The notes beneath the pieces were generated by a model, which saw only the letters and a list, made by a program, of their open reading frames with translations, searched no databases and was not told the DNA's origin. A DNA stretch of 64,000 nucleotides from Cafeteria roenbergensis. Lineage: Eukaryota; Sar; Bigyra; Bicosoecida; Cafeteriaceae. The stretch's first letter is position 1. Each line of letters opens with the position of its first letter. Made by a program: the position numbers and the translations under genes. The stretch is from NCBI GenBank assembly GCA_008330645.1, contig VLTN01000052.1, forward strand, positions 124,001 through 188,000, written 5' to 3'. This document shows, one piece after another, positions 1 to 13,200 of the stretch.

Positions 1-815
1 GCCGTGGCGCTTGAGCTTGGTCTCGTCTGGCGAGACGAGCTCCCTGCGCAGCCATCAAGCCTGAGCCGCAACCGCTGCGGGCGCGGCGCAGCGCGTCGGG
101 GGGGGAGTTAGAGGACGCATGCGAGGGATGCGTAGCGGAGAGCAAGCTGCGCATGCTGCCCGACGAGTGCCGACGCGCAACCATTCCTGCTCCGCCACGG
201 GGGGCGCTGTATGCCGCCCTGGCAGTTCGCTCCGAGGGGAGAGAGGCAGAGGGGCGCCGTCGAGCGTCTGAGCAGATCAGCGCTGGCCGGGAGCGAGTTG
301 GTTGCGCAAGCTTGGGCTCGTTGCATGCGCGCGCGCGGTGCAGCCGCCGGGAGCTGTGGCGCGTCGCTGCGCGCGGTGACGAGAGCTGCGCTGTCCGGGA
401 CGCCAGACCAGCGAGCGCCACGCGCAGCACGCAACTGGTGCGCCATCGACCGTTCCTGGCCAGTGCTGTCGGTCAGGATTGCACGGACTTGCACCCCCAC
501 TGTTCGCGTGGTTGCTGCATTGGCGTCTGACCGCTCGTCACCCAGCTCGCTCTTCATCCCGGCAGCCACGAGCTGGCGTCCACCTCGGGCTCGGCGCCGA
601 CCTCCCCGGCCCCGCGCCCCTCCCAAAGGCCTCTGGGCGATTGTTCGCGCACCGTTGGGGGCCGAGCCGGCTCCTTATGGCGCGTGCCGGGGCAGAGCGG
701 GCAGAGGGGGCAGAGGCTGCTGCAGATGCAGGGCAGGCGCCAATTCGGTCACTCTCCAACCTGACAGAGACTGCCCCGAGCAGCCTCTGCCCTCCAGCGA
801 CCAGCAACAACAGCT
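1..815. other. Upstream non-coding region, nothing recognised
   Basis: This GC-rich stretch precedes the first gene. Open frames exist on both strands, but they are Arg/Ala/Pro-rich, start and stop at random and show no domain or signal peptide. That is what out-of-frame reading of 70% GC DNA gives. I see no tRNA, repeat array or convincing promoter box. It probably holds the 5' regulatory region of the secreted-protein gene that starts at 816, and perhaps the end of a gene lying outside the window. Confidence 0.5.
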
Positions 816-2927
816 ATGCAGCATCTTCTAGCTGTCCTGGCGTGCGCCACGGCAGCAGCAGCGTCGACCCAGGTGAGGAGCCTGTTGCGCGCTCCGGGCA
901 AGGCTGGACGGATCCGTCCGGAACAGACGCGCTGGCTGTTTTCGTGGTGTGTTCCTGGCCAGCTCGCCTCTCTCCCGTTGGCCCCCTCCCCAGCCGCCCC
1001 CTCGCCCCTCCTTGGTCGTCCGCCCGCCCCTGCAACCCGCGACATTGGGCCGAGCGGCGCCCGCCGCCCCGGCAGACGGGCTCCGGCTCGCGGGCCGCGG
1101 GTTGAGCGCGCCACGTGCTCGGAAGCCTTTTGGTTGCTGCTCAGCGACAGTTGACGCGTGCCGTGCCCGTGTGCTCGCCCATCCTGCGCTCCCGCGTCCA
1201 CGCCTCCGCCCCATCCCCCGTGCTTCCGCGCAAACGTCGCCCTGTGCGCTGGCCCGCCGCAGATCATCGCTGGCGGCACGGCCACGACCACCATCAACTC
1301 GGACACGGGCAAGATGAGCGTGCAGACTGCCGGCAGCTCCTCTGCAGCAGTCAGCGCAATGCTCGCGTCTGTTGTCGAGCTCGACTCTGACGGCCAGGAG
1401 CTCTCCTCTGGCACCAGCACCCAGCACAAGGTGTCCTTTTCGGCGTCCGGCTCGGGCGCCTTCTCGCTGGGCTCCATCACGGCGGACGCCTCGTTCGGCG
1501 TGAGCGCCCAGGCGTCCACGTCCACCAGCACCGGCACGCTCATCACCGGTGTGCCCAGCCTCTCCGTGTCGAACCAGATCCTCGTGTACCAGGCCGAGGG
1601 CACCGCTATGCCCGAGGGGTCGGGCGGCCTCTCCGTGCTCGTGTCCAACGGCACGGCCGAGATGCGCACCAGCATCAGCGGCTGGCCCTGGTGCCTCTCC
1701 AGCGGCGGCGACCTCCTCAACAACTGCGTGCTCGGCACGCTCCGCAAGGCGGGCGCCTTCCTCGAGCTCGAGTACCAGTTCGAGACGCGCAAGGAGGCTA
1801 TGCTGTCGCAGAGCAGCGATCTGATGGTCGCGTACGACATCGGCGGCGGCGCCGAGCTCGTCCTCAGCAAGCGTGCCAAGGTCGCAGGCTCCTACGTCGC
1901 CCTGGCCGAGGGGTACCCCAAGGTCACCGCCTCGTCCGCCACGTCCCTCACGATGAAGGTCCGCATCCCCAAGGGCAGCGCCACCGGCACCGTCGACATC
2001 ATGTACGACCCCATCACGCGCGCATCAGGCGCCGGCTCGCTCAGCTCCCGCACCATCGTCAGCGGCGACACCTCCGTTGAGATCAACAGCGCCGGCAAGG
2101 CCGCCTTGACCGCCGTGTCTGGCGCCCGCACCGCCATCTCGGCGCGTCTCTCCGGGATTAGCGAGGTCAACTCCAACGGCCAGGCCCTCACGGACGGCAA
2201 CGGCAACAGCCACTCCCTCGGCATCAGCGGCTCCGCCTCAGGCTACTTCGGCCTGGGCGTCATCCGCGTGGACGCCTCCCTGAGCGTGCAGGCGAAGCTC
2301 GTGCTGGCTTCCGCAAACTTCCTCAACCGCGCCTCCATCGACCAGGATCTTATCGTCTTCACCGAGGCAGGCACCGTCAAGCCCGAGGGCGAGAGCGGCC
2401 TCTCCCTCTCCGTTCGCGGCGGCACGCTCAAGACCTCCACCAAGATCGCTAACTGGCCCTGGTGCGGGTCTGGCAGCAACTCCGCCCTCACGTGCAGCAC
2501 CGCGAGCCGTCGCTCCCTCGTCGGCAGCAGCGGCCGGGCGCTCTCTGGCTCCGCCGGCGCCTTCCTCGACCTCACGTACCAGTTCGACACCCGCGCCATG
2601 GCCACGATGACGTCATCCGACGCGTCCTCCGTCGCCTTCAACCTGGGCGGCGAGGCCAACGCAGTCTTCTCCAAGCGCGCCAAGATCGGATCCACGTGGA
2701 CCGCCGTCGCCGACGGCTACCCCAAGCTCGACGCCGACGCCACCACTGCCTCCTCGGCCGTCGTGATCGTGCGCATCCCTAAGCCCAGCAACTCTGAGTC
2801 CGAGATCATGTACGACCCAGCCGTGGACGAGAACGGCAGCGCCAACTCGGCTGCCGGCTCTGCAGTGGCCGCCGTGGCCGCGCTGCTCGTCGTTGCGGCG
2901 ACCGCCCTCTCGGCCCGCACCGCCTGA
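816..2927 (+). CDS. Secreted or surface protein with two tandem WPWC-containing repeats
   Basis: Two exons, 816-872 and 1263-2927, give about 573 residues. Exon 1 encodes only a signal peptide (MQHLLAVLACATAAAA-STQ). The intron (873-1262) begins GTGAGG, ends GCAG and joins in phase 0. The mature protein is an internal duplication of a domain of about 265 residues. Copy 1 (about 20-283) starts IIAGGTATTTINSDTGK and copy 2 (about 284-550) starts TIVSGDTSVEINSAGK. Both contain LDSDGQ/VNSNGQ, a WPWC motif followed by a second Cys, a Tyr-Gln-Phe-(Glu/Asp)-Thr-Arg segment, KRAK, and a closing (D/E)IMYDP. A hydrophobic C-terminus (SAVAAVAALLVVAATALSA) could be a membrane anchor or GPI signal. I do not recognise the domain; the two Cys near WPWC may form a disulphide. 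Secretion is inferred from the signal peptide. The splice model is firm because signal peptide and repeat only join after removing this intron. Confidence 0.85.
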
Positions 2928-3409
2928 GCGGCCGGCTTTGTCAACCACAGATGCACAGCTTGCGTCAAGTGACGGCGCCCGTTTAGGGCCCCTCTCTGTT
3001 GCCCCTGCAAGCCGCCGGCGTTGTGCTGGCGGGCGCCCTGTTTTGGGGCTTTGCAGCGCAGCGTTGCCAGCCTGGCGTGCGCTTGAGTGAGGTGCGCCAG
3101 TTTTTGCAACCATCGCTCCGATTCGCGACACCATCACACGCCCTGCCCCTGCCGCCACACGCCGCTGATCCCTGACGGTCATGGCCGATCAAGCCACACT
3201 TGTCACGGATCAGGCCGGCAATGGACCGTCACCGCTGCCCGGCGCATGACACGGCCGCGACGGCGCCAGTAGCGATGCGTCTGGGAGCTTCGCGGCGTGG
3301 TTTGCTGGAGGGTGCGATGAGGGAGCGCAAGGCCGGCAGAGCCGCTGGTCGTGGCACCTCACACCACGCCGGGGGGCATGCCGAGGGGTAGCGGCGGGAG
3401 CAGCGCGGC
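2928..3409. other. Convergent intergenic gap
   Basis: This 482-bp gap lies between the stop of the secreted protein (+) and the stop of the FUSC-like protein (-). It should hold both 3' ends. I see no further gene, tRNA or clear AATAAA-type signal. Confidence 0.5.
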
Positions 3410-6400
3410 CTAGACGAACCGTCTCTCGCGCTCGAGCCGCACCCAGTCTGGCAGGTCGTCGGCGGGCAGGAAGTGCGCAGACACGAGCTCCACTGTTGCG
3501 GCAAGCGCCAGCGAAGCCTCCGCAGCCTGCCGGGCGGCAAAGACAGCGCTGTTGAACATAATGATGTCCGTGGTGTCGATGACAGGCGCCGTTGGCCGGG
3601 CCACCACCTCCACCTGGAGGGCGGCCGTGGCTGCTTGGAACGCCCCGTCGAGCCGCATGACCGCCGAGAGAACCTCAGGGATGATGAGGTCGAGGCGGTC
3701 CAGCAGAGGCCCCGCCTTGGACCTGCCGTAGCAGGAGCCGCAGAGCGAGTCCCGCTTTGCAGCGTCGTTCTCGGCCAGTGTCCGGAGCGCCGCCGCAGAG
3801 CACAGCGTGACCTCGCGAACGCGCGTCGCCACGCGCATCAGCGGCTTGCGGAGGGCGACCAGGCGCTGCATCCCGGAGTCGTCGTCGGCCTTGGCTCTGC
3901 CTGCCGCCGCCGCGCGCAGCGTCAAGCGGCACTGGTTGATGCACCGCACCGACCGCACAAGCTTCCACAGCTGCCTGTCCGTGCCAGTGAGCGCCCTTAG
4001 GCCGTTCATGCGAGCCTCTGCAAGGCCGAACTCGTTCCGGGCATCGGCCAGGCGAGCGCCCAGCCCGCGGGCCACGGGCTGCATGCGATTGACCAGCGCC
4101 GATATGCGGCGCGAAGGGCCGTCGTCCGGGCTCGCGCCCCCGCCTGCAGACTGCGTTGCCGTTGCAGCGGCATCCGAAGCCGCCTCGTCCGCCGGCGCGT
4201 CGCTGCGCAGAGCTGCCGTGAAGTCTGTCAAGGAGCCGCAAACGGCTTCGGCCGACGCCTCCAGCGCCCCAGCTACCGCCATCAGGCTCTCCACAGAGCC
4301 GTGGTTCGGCCACGCCAGCTGCGACACGGCCAGGTAAATGGCCGCCCCAACGCAGTTTTGCAGCATTCTCGACACCGCCACGAGCGTGATGCTGCCGTGG
4401 TCGCCCCTGTTGCTCATGGCCACGATGGCAGCCGTGAAAACCGCAACGCTGGTGGCGTACGAGGTGCGAGCCGAGACCCTCAGAGGCGCCAGGGCGGCAG
4501 CGAACACCCCGAGGCCGACCAGCACCGCCGTTCGGTCTTCCTGGCCGAGAATCACCAGCAGCAGCGCAAAGACTGCGCCGGCCACTGTTCCTGCAATGCG
4601 CAGCATCGCCTGCCGCACCGACTGGCCGCTTGCTGACATGAAAATGAACGCCACTGACAGGGGCGTCCACACTGACCACGACAGGGCGTCAACGGCACCA
4701 GCAGCCCCGCTCGACGATGAAGCGGCCGGTGCCTGCCCGCCCGATGTCACGGGCGGGCTGAAGGCCAGCAGTGACGCGATTGTGATTGCGAGCGACACCT
4801 TCAGCGCCTGCCGTGCCCGAGGCCACTCTGCCGTCCGCACGCACGCTCCGCAGCAGCACCTGCCCCTCCGCCGCTCGGCAGCTGCTGCAGCAACGCCCGA
4901 CACCGCGGAGAGACTGCGACCGCCGGCAGAGCCGGAAGTCGAACCGGTGCTGTCCCTCGTGGACGCGGCGACTGCAGCGGACGCGGGTCGAGCGGAGGCG
5001 GCGGTTTCACCGGCACCCTCGTCGCTGTGGTCGATGCCGCGGCTGTCGCCACCATTGCCGCCCTTGTCTACCCCGCTACCACCACCGTCGTCGTCTTGGT
5101 CGTCTTGGTCGTCGTCGTCGTCGTCGTTGCTTGGCCATGCACCGCAGCCGGCGCAGGCGCAGCACCGGTCAGACGACCGCCAGCGGCCCTGCCGGGCCGT
5201 CAGCTCGCCCCTGCTCCAGCTGTGCCCGCAAGCCAGCGCAGCCCAGCTGAGCGACGCAAATTGGCTCATCGCCCCCACCCCCACGAGACCGCAAGGGCAG
5301 GCGCCGCGACAGCACCCTCTGCAGCTGGAGCAGCTGCTGGCTGGGCTGCCGCCGCACGTGCCCGCTGCTGGGGGCGCGACCGTGGCCGCCGCCCCATGGC
5401 CCGCTGCCGGAGTCACTGCCTTGGCCGGCGAAACCGCCGCCCCCTTCCCGGCTGCAGAGCCGATTTCTGCGAGGCCCGCTGCGCCCTCCCCTGTCATGTC
5501 TTCCACCGCGTCAATGCAGTTTTGCGCGAGTCGCACCAGCCCGAAGAGGGTCGCGTTGATGGGAAGGAGCTCGACGATCGACCAAGCGGGAGGGAGGCGT
5601 TGAGGGCTCTGCAGAGGCCCGTCAGGTGAGTGTATGAGTCCGTACAGGATGCGCTGTCTCGCCACCGTGAAGGCCTCCGTCAAGGCAGAGACTCCCTCGC
5701 GCAGCGTGGCGGCATGCAGAGCCAGTGGGATTGCAGAGCTGCGTCTGGCTCTGCCGTGGGAGCAGCCACAGGCTCCTGCCAGCGAGCAGCGGGAGCTTCG
5801 GGTGTCACGGCCCGAAGCGCCTCCGGCTCTGTCGCGGCGTTGGTCAGCGCAGCTGATTGCCTGAATGAACGCCGCCCCGGGCCCCACTGGCGCGGTTTCC
5901 GCCACCAGCGCGGCCATCGTGGCTGTGATGGCTGCAATGAGCGACTCCATCGGTTCACGGATGTGACCCACAATCAGCGCCTGCATGCGGCAGGCAGGAA
6001 CTCCGCGCTCCGCTCCGGCCAAAAACCGCGCGAGGGACCCGAGCTTCTCAAGTCGCGAAACCGCCACCTGGGCCAGCTCTACCGACCCAGGCCGAGGCAG
6101 AGCTGGCCTGCTTGCGAAGGTGGCAAACCCAGTCGGCTGCCGGTGGGAGGTGTCGCCGGGCTGCGAGGCACTGTGAGCTGCGCCAGTGCTTGCCGGCGGG
6201 TCGCCTGCCGACCCGGCATCGCAGCAACTGCAGCCACAGCTGCGACTGCAGCAAGAGGCTGTGCCCTCTGTGCTGGCCCCTGGCCGGCTGCCGGCGGCGC
6301 CGCACCGGCAAACGCTGAGCTTGCAGCACGCTAGCCGGTACGCTTGCCGGCAGAGCCAGACGACGCATCGCAGCGGACGGCCGATCCACCAGTCCTCGAT

Positions 6401-8915
6401 TGCTGCCGATGCTAGGGCCGACTTGAGCGACACCAGTTCGCTCACTGCGGAGTCCAGAGCAGCCAGCGATGCCGCGGTGAGGTTGGGTGCCCTGAGAGAC
6501 GCAGGGCCCGCGGAAAAGGCCCCCCCGGCAGGCCCAGCTCGGCGACGAGGCGTCGCTCCACCGGCTGCCGCGCTGCTCCTCGGCCTGACGACGCCGGCGC
6601 CATCAGACACGGAGTGGTCACGCCAGGCCGGACCGGGCTCTGCCCTCGCGCCCCCGGCAGCCATCAGGCCGTCCGTTTCAGACGCCTGGGGGTCGCTGTC
6701 AGGGTCGCCGACAGCGCAGTCTGCTGCCGCTGCACCAGCACCAGCCCCTGCTGCGCTGGGCTCCGCTCCGCTGCTGGCTGCGCCTGAGGCGGACGGCGGC
6801 GCCCTGCCGGTGGACCAAGTGAGCTGCACCAGCTGCTGAGACTGAGGGCCGCCTTCAACGCCGTCCGCGTCTCCATCGCGAGCCAACGGGTGGGTGCGGG
6901 TCACCGTAACGTCAACGGCGGTGCTTTGGACGCTGTCTGAGCCATCCTTGCCGTGGACGTCGTCGTGGACGTCGACGTCGTGGATGTCGACGTCGTGGTC
7001 AGACTCCAGAGCAAAGTCTTGCGGCGAGACCATCGGCGACGGCGGCACCATCACGGCAGGCGACCCGACAGGCGTGAAGGCTGGTGATGCCGTTGACACT
7101 GAGGGCAGTGCAGAGCCGCGCACGCGGCGGCCGTCACGAGCGCCGTCCTGTGCCACGGGGAGGACGCGGAGGCGGTCGACGGCAGCGGCGGCTGATACGG
7201 CGGAGGCAGCTGCGGCGGCTGATACGGCGGAGGCAGCTGTGGCGGCTGATACGGCGGAGGCAGCTGCGGCGGCCGCAACAGGGGGGCAGCGGGGGGGCAG
7301 CGCCGTCGAGCTGCGGGGCGCGAGGCTGAGAGGCGAGGGCACCGGCAGAGCTGGCTGGGGGCTCGCGCGGGATGGTGCGTCCCCGGGGGACGGCTGGTGC
7401 AGACGGGACGGCCCGTTGACTGGAGATGCACCGGCTCTGCCGTGGCCAGCCGCAGCAGTCTGGGCGGCCTCGGCTGCTGACGGCGGGGAAGCCACCAGGC
7501 CGCCGCCGTTGCTGCTCGGGGCAGAGTCGGCCAGCGCGATGTCCGAATCAGCCGCGCTCGACGCTGCGGCTGGCTGGACGGTGTGCTGCTCCAGCGAAGG
7601 CCCGTCGACGGCAGTGGCGAGGCCTGCCTTGGCTGCTGCAGCGCGGCCCTGCCCGAGTGAAGGCGGGGGGGCGCCTCCGGCATGACGCGGCCCGTGTCGC
7701 GCGATCTTGACCCGGCCGAACGCCCTGACGGACATGCGGGCTGAGTGGGCGATGCGCATTGCCACCCGCGTCATCCGGGAGGCTGCCTCGGCCGCAGAGG
7801 AGGACGTTGACATGACGACTGAGGCCGCCACCCCCGCAAACAGTCCCAGCACTACCGTTCCCATGAGGCCGCCGACAATGCGCCACGTTGTGACGACGTG
7901 CTCTACCCGCATGCCAAAGTCGTTCCCCGAGGCGCAGAGGCCCGTCACCGCAGGGGACTGCGTGATGATGATCACGACGATGGTGCCGTTGCCCAACCGA
8001 TCCAGAAGGGGCGATGCTTGCGAGAACACCACGAGGTAGCAGAGGACGGCGATGGCCACGATGGAGACCAGGTCCACGAACGGGCCCGCGCCGGGAATGA
8101 CCGTCGCGCACGAGGCCGACGTCAGGTCCAGCATTCGCACCAGCGCCGCGGCAACCCCTGCCACCAGCGCGGAGAGGAACACGGGTCGAATCGTCGCCAG
8201 GGAGTCCCCGCCCCGCTGGCCGACGATGACCACGGCGATGACCGGCACAAGAATCGTTGCCGCGAGGAACTGCGCAGGCCACGGCGATGGGTCACGTGCC
8301 AAACTCGGGAACGGGACAGTGGCGGCGAGCAGCGACGCAGCGCACCTGCCTCGCGCGGAGACCCGGGCCGCGCCCTGTCTCATGAAGGCGTGAGCCGCAA
8401 TGCTTGGCGGGACCACATGGGCGGCTGGGGCGGGGGGCGGCCGGCGCGCACGGGCGCGGCCAAGGTGCGACAGGCGACAGCTCGACTGCCGCCACGTCAT
8501 GGGCGGGGAAGCCCGCCTCGGCGCCGGACGCCGTGCCACCGCCCGCATCCCCGCCACCAATGCGCACACAGGTTGCTGCATCCAGAATGGTCGCGTTGCA
8601 GTCCCGGGGGATGCGGGCAGCGGCGCTAGCGAGGCAATGCACGACGTTTGCGCCAGAAATGCTCCGCGAGCGCCGGTCCCCGCAAGCACTCGCAACTGCG
8701 CGGCAGCGCTGGCGCTGTGACGCAGGCGCGCCAGGGGTTGCACTCACCGGCTGGAGGGAAGGGAGGGAGGTGATAGCGAGAGCTCCCACCAGAGAGGCCG
8801 CGTTCTTCAGCGCCAGCACGAGCAGCGACGAGCCAGGGACCGGGCCGAAGCCGAGCCACCCTGCCGCTTCCTGCAGATGCCCGCGGGCTAGGGAAGAGTC
8901 CTCGTCCGCGTACAT
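3410..8915 (-). CDS. FUSC / aromatic-acid-exporter-like multi-pass membrane protein
   Basis: The preferred model has two exons, 8915-8748 and 8269-3410, and about 1,675 residues. The 478-nt intron starts GTGAGT, ends GCGCAG and joins in phase 0, linking ITSLPSLQP to FLAATILVPVIAVVIV. Five or six membrane helices fall at about residues 57-215. A long, probably cytosolic Ser/Ala/Pro-rich stretch follows, with an Asp-rich patch near 1100-1130. A second membrane block at about 1200-1385 includes WTPLSVAFIFMSASGQSVRQA and the helices AVLVGLGVFAAALAPL and SYATSVAVFTAAIVAM. Two membrane halves, each followed by a soluble part, with a W-x-P-(L/I)-(S/T) helix start, is the layout of the FUSC/ArAE family (fusaric-acid resistance, plant ALMT, yeast Bre4-like). 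These proteins move organic anions or aromatic acids across membranes; substrate and membrane here are unknown. A start at 8990 is possible, and further introns inside the linker cannot be excluded. Confidence 0.7.
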
Positions 8916-10284
8916 GTTCCCCGTGCGTCTTGCACCGCCAGGGGAGTGCCGACCCTCGCGAGAGCGAGCGCTCGTGCGCTGAAGCGGCAAGCGACGGTCG
9001 CCCAGCTCCGCCGCGAGTGCGCCTGCTTTCCAACTGATTCAACGCCTGAGGGGCTGAGGCGGGTCCGCGCGCAGCACCGGGCTGGCAGCCCAGCAGGGGG
9101 GTAGGCGAGGTTCCGGGCCTGTGTGCGCCCTCCCTGCGACCGAGCGCGGGGAGTCTTCGTCCCAGCGCTTGTGGACTCTGCCGCGGCCATTCCTCAGTCG
9201 GCCCAAATCTGGGTGTTTTTGCAGACGGTGATTCAGTCCCGAGCCGGCATCGGCGAAGCAATCGCGCGAACCAACGCGCCCCCGGCCAGAATCCGGGCAT
9301 CACGCCAGAGCGCTATCCTGTCGAGTCGGAATACGATCAAGCTAGGCTCGGCGCCATTCGGATTTGCGGCGTCACTGGAGCGCGATTCCTGTGCGCGCTC
9401 TCAAGGCAATTCAGCCACAGCAGCCGCGCGCCACGCTTGTCCTCTCCCCTCCCCCCGCCCTTCGCAGCACAAGCGCACGCCGCGAAGCGGGGCCTTCCTC
9501 GGGTTGCTCTCCCCTTGGCTGGGAGCCGGGATTGGGCCCGGTGGAGCAAGCACGTTTGCCAATGCACCTGCGCCGCAAAGAGGCTGACCCGGCACGACTT
9601 GTCGCGGTCGATTGCCGGTCCGACCGCCTGCATGAGACATGCATTTGGCCGGCTGCCCCCCGGCCGCTCTCCAGAACCCGCAGCCTGAGGCAGATTTGCG
9701 GCAGCGGGCGCGAGCGCTTCACGTGGCCGCCAGGATCGGCGATGCCCTGCACTTTCGTGGCCTTCACTGGCCTTCTTCCCGAGGCGACACGCGCGGCGCC
9801 GCGCCGCACCTCGCCGCGAGGCCCACGTCGCAAGCATGCGAGCCACCCATCCCAGGCCGGGGAGTCTGGCGACCAGGCGCGAGCGACTGCTGTTTGAAGC
9901 CTCTGGCGCCCTCGCGGCTGGCGTGCTTGGCCCTTTTGGGGACGGCTCCTGTCCGACGATGCTCGGTGAGGTTTGCTTGATGGCATCGGTTGTGTGACCT
10001 TGAAAATCGGCTCTTCCCCCTCTGACGCAACATTGGGAGTGGCCCGTTGGCCGCACACACGCGCCTTTGCCCAAGGCGGCGCCCCCGCGGAGGAGCAGCG
10101 CTCGCCGCCGCACCCTGGCAGCACCGGCGCGGCTCTCGCAGCCCCGAGCTGCGGCGCCCGGGTCGAGGCAAGCTTGCCAGTCGTTTTCGCGGTCGCACCC
10201 CAGCTGCCCCGCCCTTCGTGGGCTGCAAGCCTTGGACTGTTGCCGCCGCTTCCCCCTTCGCCCCCCAGCTCCCTCCGCTGAGCC
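8916..10284. other. Divergent intergenic region, likely two promoters
   Basis: These 1,369 bp separate the starts of the FUSC-like gene (-) and the TmcB-like gene (+). It is the largest gene-free stretch in the window. Long open frames run across it on the minus strand (roughly 9337-10695), but they are low-complexity, overlap the start of the TmcB-like gene and show no domain. I looked for a tRNA T-arm and found none. I presume it holds two promoters, but no element can be named. Confidence 0.5.
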
Positions 10285-13200
10285 ATGCAAGCGTGCGATG
10301 ATGCCGACGAGATGGTGGCCAGGCTGCAGGCGGCCACCTCGCGCCCTGGCGGCGGCGTGACCTGGGAGCGCGTCCGCTCCGTTGTTTTCCGAATGCTCCA
10401 CCTGATGGCCCAGAAGCGCGACAACAAGGGGCCGTCGAAGCGCCAAAACGCCACGTCGGCCTTTCTGCTTGCGTTCGATGGAATTCAGGTCGTGTCGGTG
10501 CTGTCCAGCCCGGAGTTCGGCTATGCGTTCGATGGGTTCGGATGGCTGAACGCTCTCTCGATTTCCCGCGCATTGAGCATCCGCGTCATCGGCCTGACGT
10601 GGGCAATGGCCCTGTGGGTATTCAGCTCGTGCGTGCTTGCGCTGGCCGTGGCCAACGCCATGCTGGTAGCTTGGCAAGTCGGCTCGGGAGGCCATTCTGG
10701 GTCGTTGTGGCCAATGCGAACGCTCCGGGCGTTCGTGTCAGTGGTCCTGACTGCCCTGTACGTGCCCCTGGTCCAGTCGGCGTCACGATTCCTGTCGTGC
10801 GAAAACATGACCAATGGAGCACTGGCCGCTGGTGACGAGCCAATCGTGTGCTGGGGAATCTCGCACGCCGTGCTGTTTGGCGCCTCCATCTTGGTTTTGG
10901 CGCTCTTCGTGCCGTTTGCCATCATGGTGCGCGCCATCTACTTTGACGACGCGCCTACGGGCGGGAGCATCGTGGCAAAGCCGCTTGCCCGGGCGGACAT
11001 GCTTGACACGTTTTGCAGGACGACGATCGTGTTCGGCGGACTGTTCATCAACGACTCGAACCGGATGGCAATCCTCGTGGTCGTCACGCTGCTGTACACG
11101 GTGAGCGGACATGTCCCGAATCTTGCGAGGGCTGGGGCACGCTGGTGCTCTTTGCAGGGGCGTTGCCCTGTAGCGTTTCGCGCTTGCAAGCTCAGGCAAA
11201 ACCTGCGCCATCGACGGCCGTTCCGCGCAATCCCCGCGCCCCGCCTGCCGCCGCATCGCCCCTTCCCGCAGTGGCTGCTCACGGTCACCATTCACCACCT
11301 CCCGTTCTACAAGCGAAGCATGACGATGATTCGTGTGGGGCAGGTGTTCCTGTACGCCGAGCTCGCGGCTTGTGCGGTTGCCCTGGAGGTTGCCAAGAAC
11401 AGCGAGGCCGCGTTTTCCACCCGCCTGGCCATCGCGCAAGGCGCCCTCATCGGAATGCCGGCTGCGGTGGCAATCGGGGCATTGCTCGCGTGGAGAAGGC
11501 TCCGCCGCATGCGCGCAGTGGCCATCGCTGCAGCCGAGTCGGCAATCCGCGCAGCCATCAAGAAGGCCTCGGCCGACTCTGGCGCCGAGGACGGCCGCAG
11601 CGATGTCCGCGGTGGCGAAGACCAGCCGTCGGTAATCGCCCTGGGCACCGCTCGCCTAGCGAGTGCCCGCAAAGAGGCCAGCGCCGAGGCCGACATGTCG
11701 GGCAGGCTGGCGCAGGCGCTACCGATGCTGGACGGCTCGCTCGCCGGGAAGCCTGCCTCGCAGCCCGCCAGGTATCTGCAGTCCAGCAGCCGCGTGAGCG
11801 CCGGCGAGGACGCGAGCGAGACTGACGAGGACGTGACCACGGGCAGAGCAGCACCTCAGACTGTGCTCGGGGGGCTGCTGCAGGGCCTTCCGGAGGAGCG
11901 CACAGCCGAGGCCGAGGAGTGCGAGGACAGCGACGGCGACGACAGCGAAGCACTCTTCTCTGCCGATGGCAAGGCCGACCCTGGACCCACGGGCAAAGGC
12001 CCTCCTCCCAGCAAGCGAGGCTCCAGCAGCGTGACGCCCTTTTCGCAGCCGATGCGCAACTCAGCACCCATCGGCAGCCCCGTCGCATCTGCCAGTCGGC
12101 GCACCGAGCCCTCGTCCGCGACTGCCCCCAAGTCCGGCTCCTTGGCTCTGCCTGGGCCTGCAGCGGGCGGGAAGGCCGCGCCTGCGGCCAACGCCAGGCG
12201 CGACTCCATGCCGGCCGCGATTGGCGATGGGCGGTTCAGCCAGACTGTCGCCGGCACCAGCACGCGCGCATCCACCACTGCCCTGCTCACGTCCTCCCTT
12301 GGCCGGTCGACCGGTGCGGGGCAGCCATCCCGCTCTGCCAAGCCGCGCGAAGGCGCCGCGGCCTCCAAGGACAAGCCGGCAAGCGCCACGGGCTTTCTCG
12401 ACGCCGTCAAGTCCTCAATGGGCTCCCGCGTGTCGACCACCATCATGATGCCCCTCAAGAAGCCCCGCGGATCGCGCCGCCCCAAGCGCAAAGCCCTGGA
12501 ATCGTCTTCAACTCGGGCGGGCGACCTGGACTCCTCCCGAGGCAACACCGTCACGAGCTCCCGCCCCCGCGGCGCCGAGTCGGGCCCAGACGGCCACGGC
12601 GACGGCGCCCCCCACGGGAGCCATGCTAACCCCAAGGCTCGGCGGATGGCCGAGCACGACACGCGCAGCGCGCCTCACGGGTCCCCGTCGAGGCCCTCGC
12701 CGCAGGTCGGGCCAGCGCCAGCCGACCCTGCGCTCGAGATCTCGCTCGGGGGCACGATGAAAGTCGACGCCCAGCGGCTCCTCGACACCCCCATCGACCC
12801 AGCGCGCTCCCGCCACACCGCCGCTGGCGACCATCGCCGCTTCAGCTCCGGCTCCGGCAGCGGCATGCCCGCCCTGTCCGACTTCCTCGACAAGGAGCTC
12901 TTCACCGCGCCCCAGGAGGGCTCCCTCGCCGCCCACGCGCGCTCTTTCCTCGCCTCCGAGACTGATGTGGAGGTGATGGTCCGGAGCCTGCTCCGTGACT
13001 CGACGCCTCGCCGCGTCTTCTACGCCAAAGCGCTGCTCGAAGACGCTCTCACGGTGTTTCCCGACTCAGTGTACATCCGCATCGTGTACGCCACCTTCCT
13101 GTTCAACTGGGCCAGCGAGGAGGAGACGTTCCGTGCGGTGTCCTTGCTGGTGGAGGCGGCCCGCCTGCCTGCGTCGCTCGACTTGCAGTACGCCCTCTTC

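Noticed and set aside
749-1879. Minus-strand frame of 376 codons over the secreted two-repeat protein
   Set aside because: The sense strand has a signal peptide, an intron with matching phase and an internal duplication; the antisense frame has none of these.
9337-10695. Minus-strand open frame of 452 codons in the largest intergenic gap
   Set aside because: It is low-complexity, has no domain, and overlaps the well-supported start of the TmcB-like gene. High GC removes stop codons, so such frames are common here.
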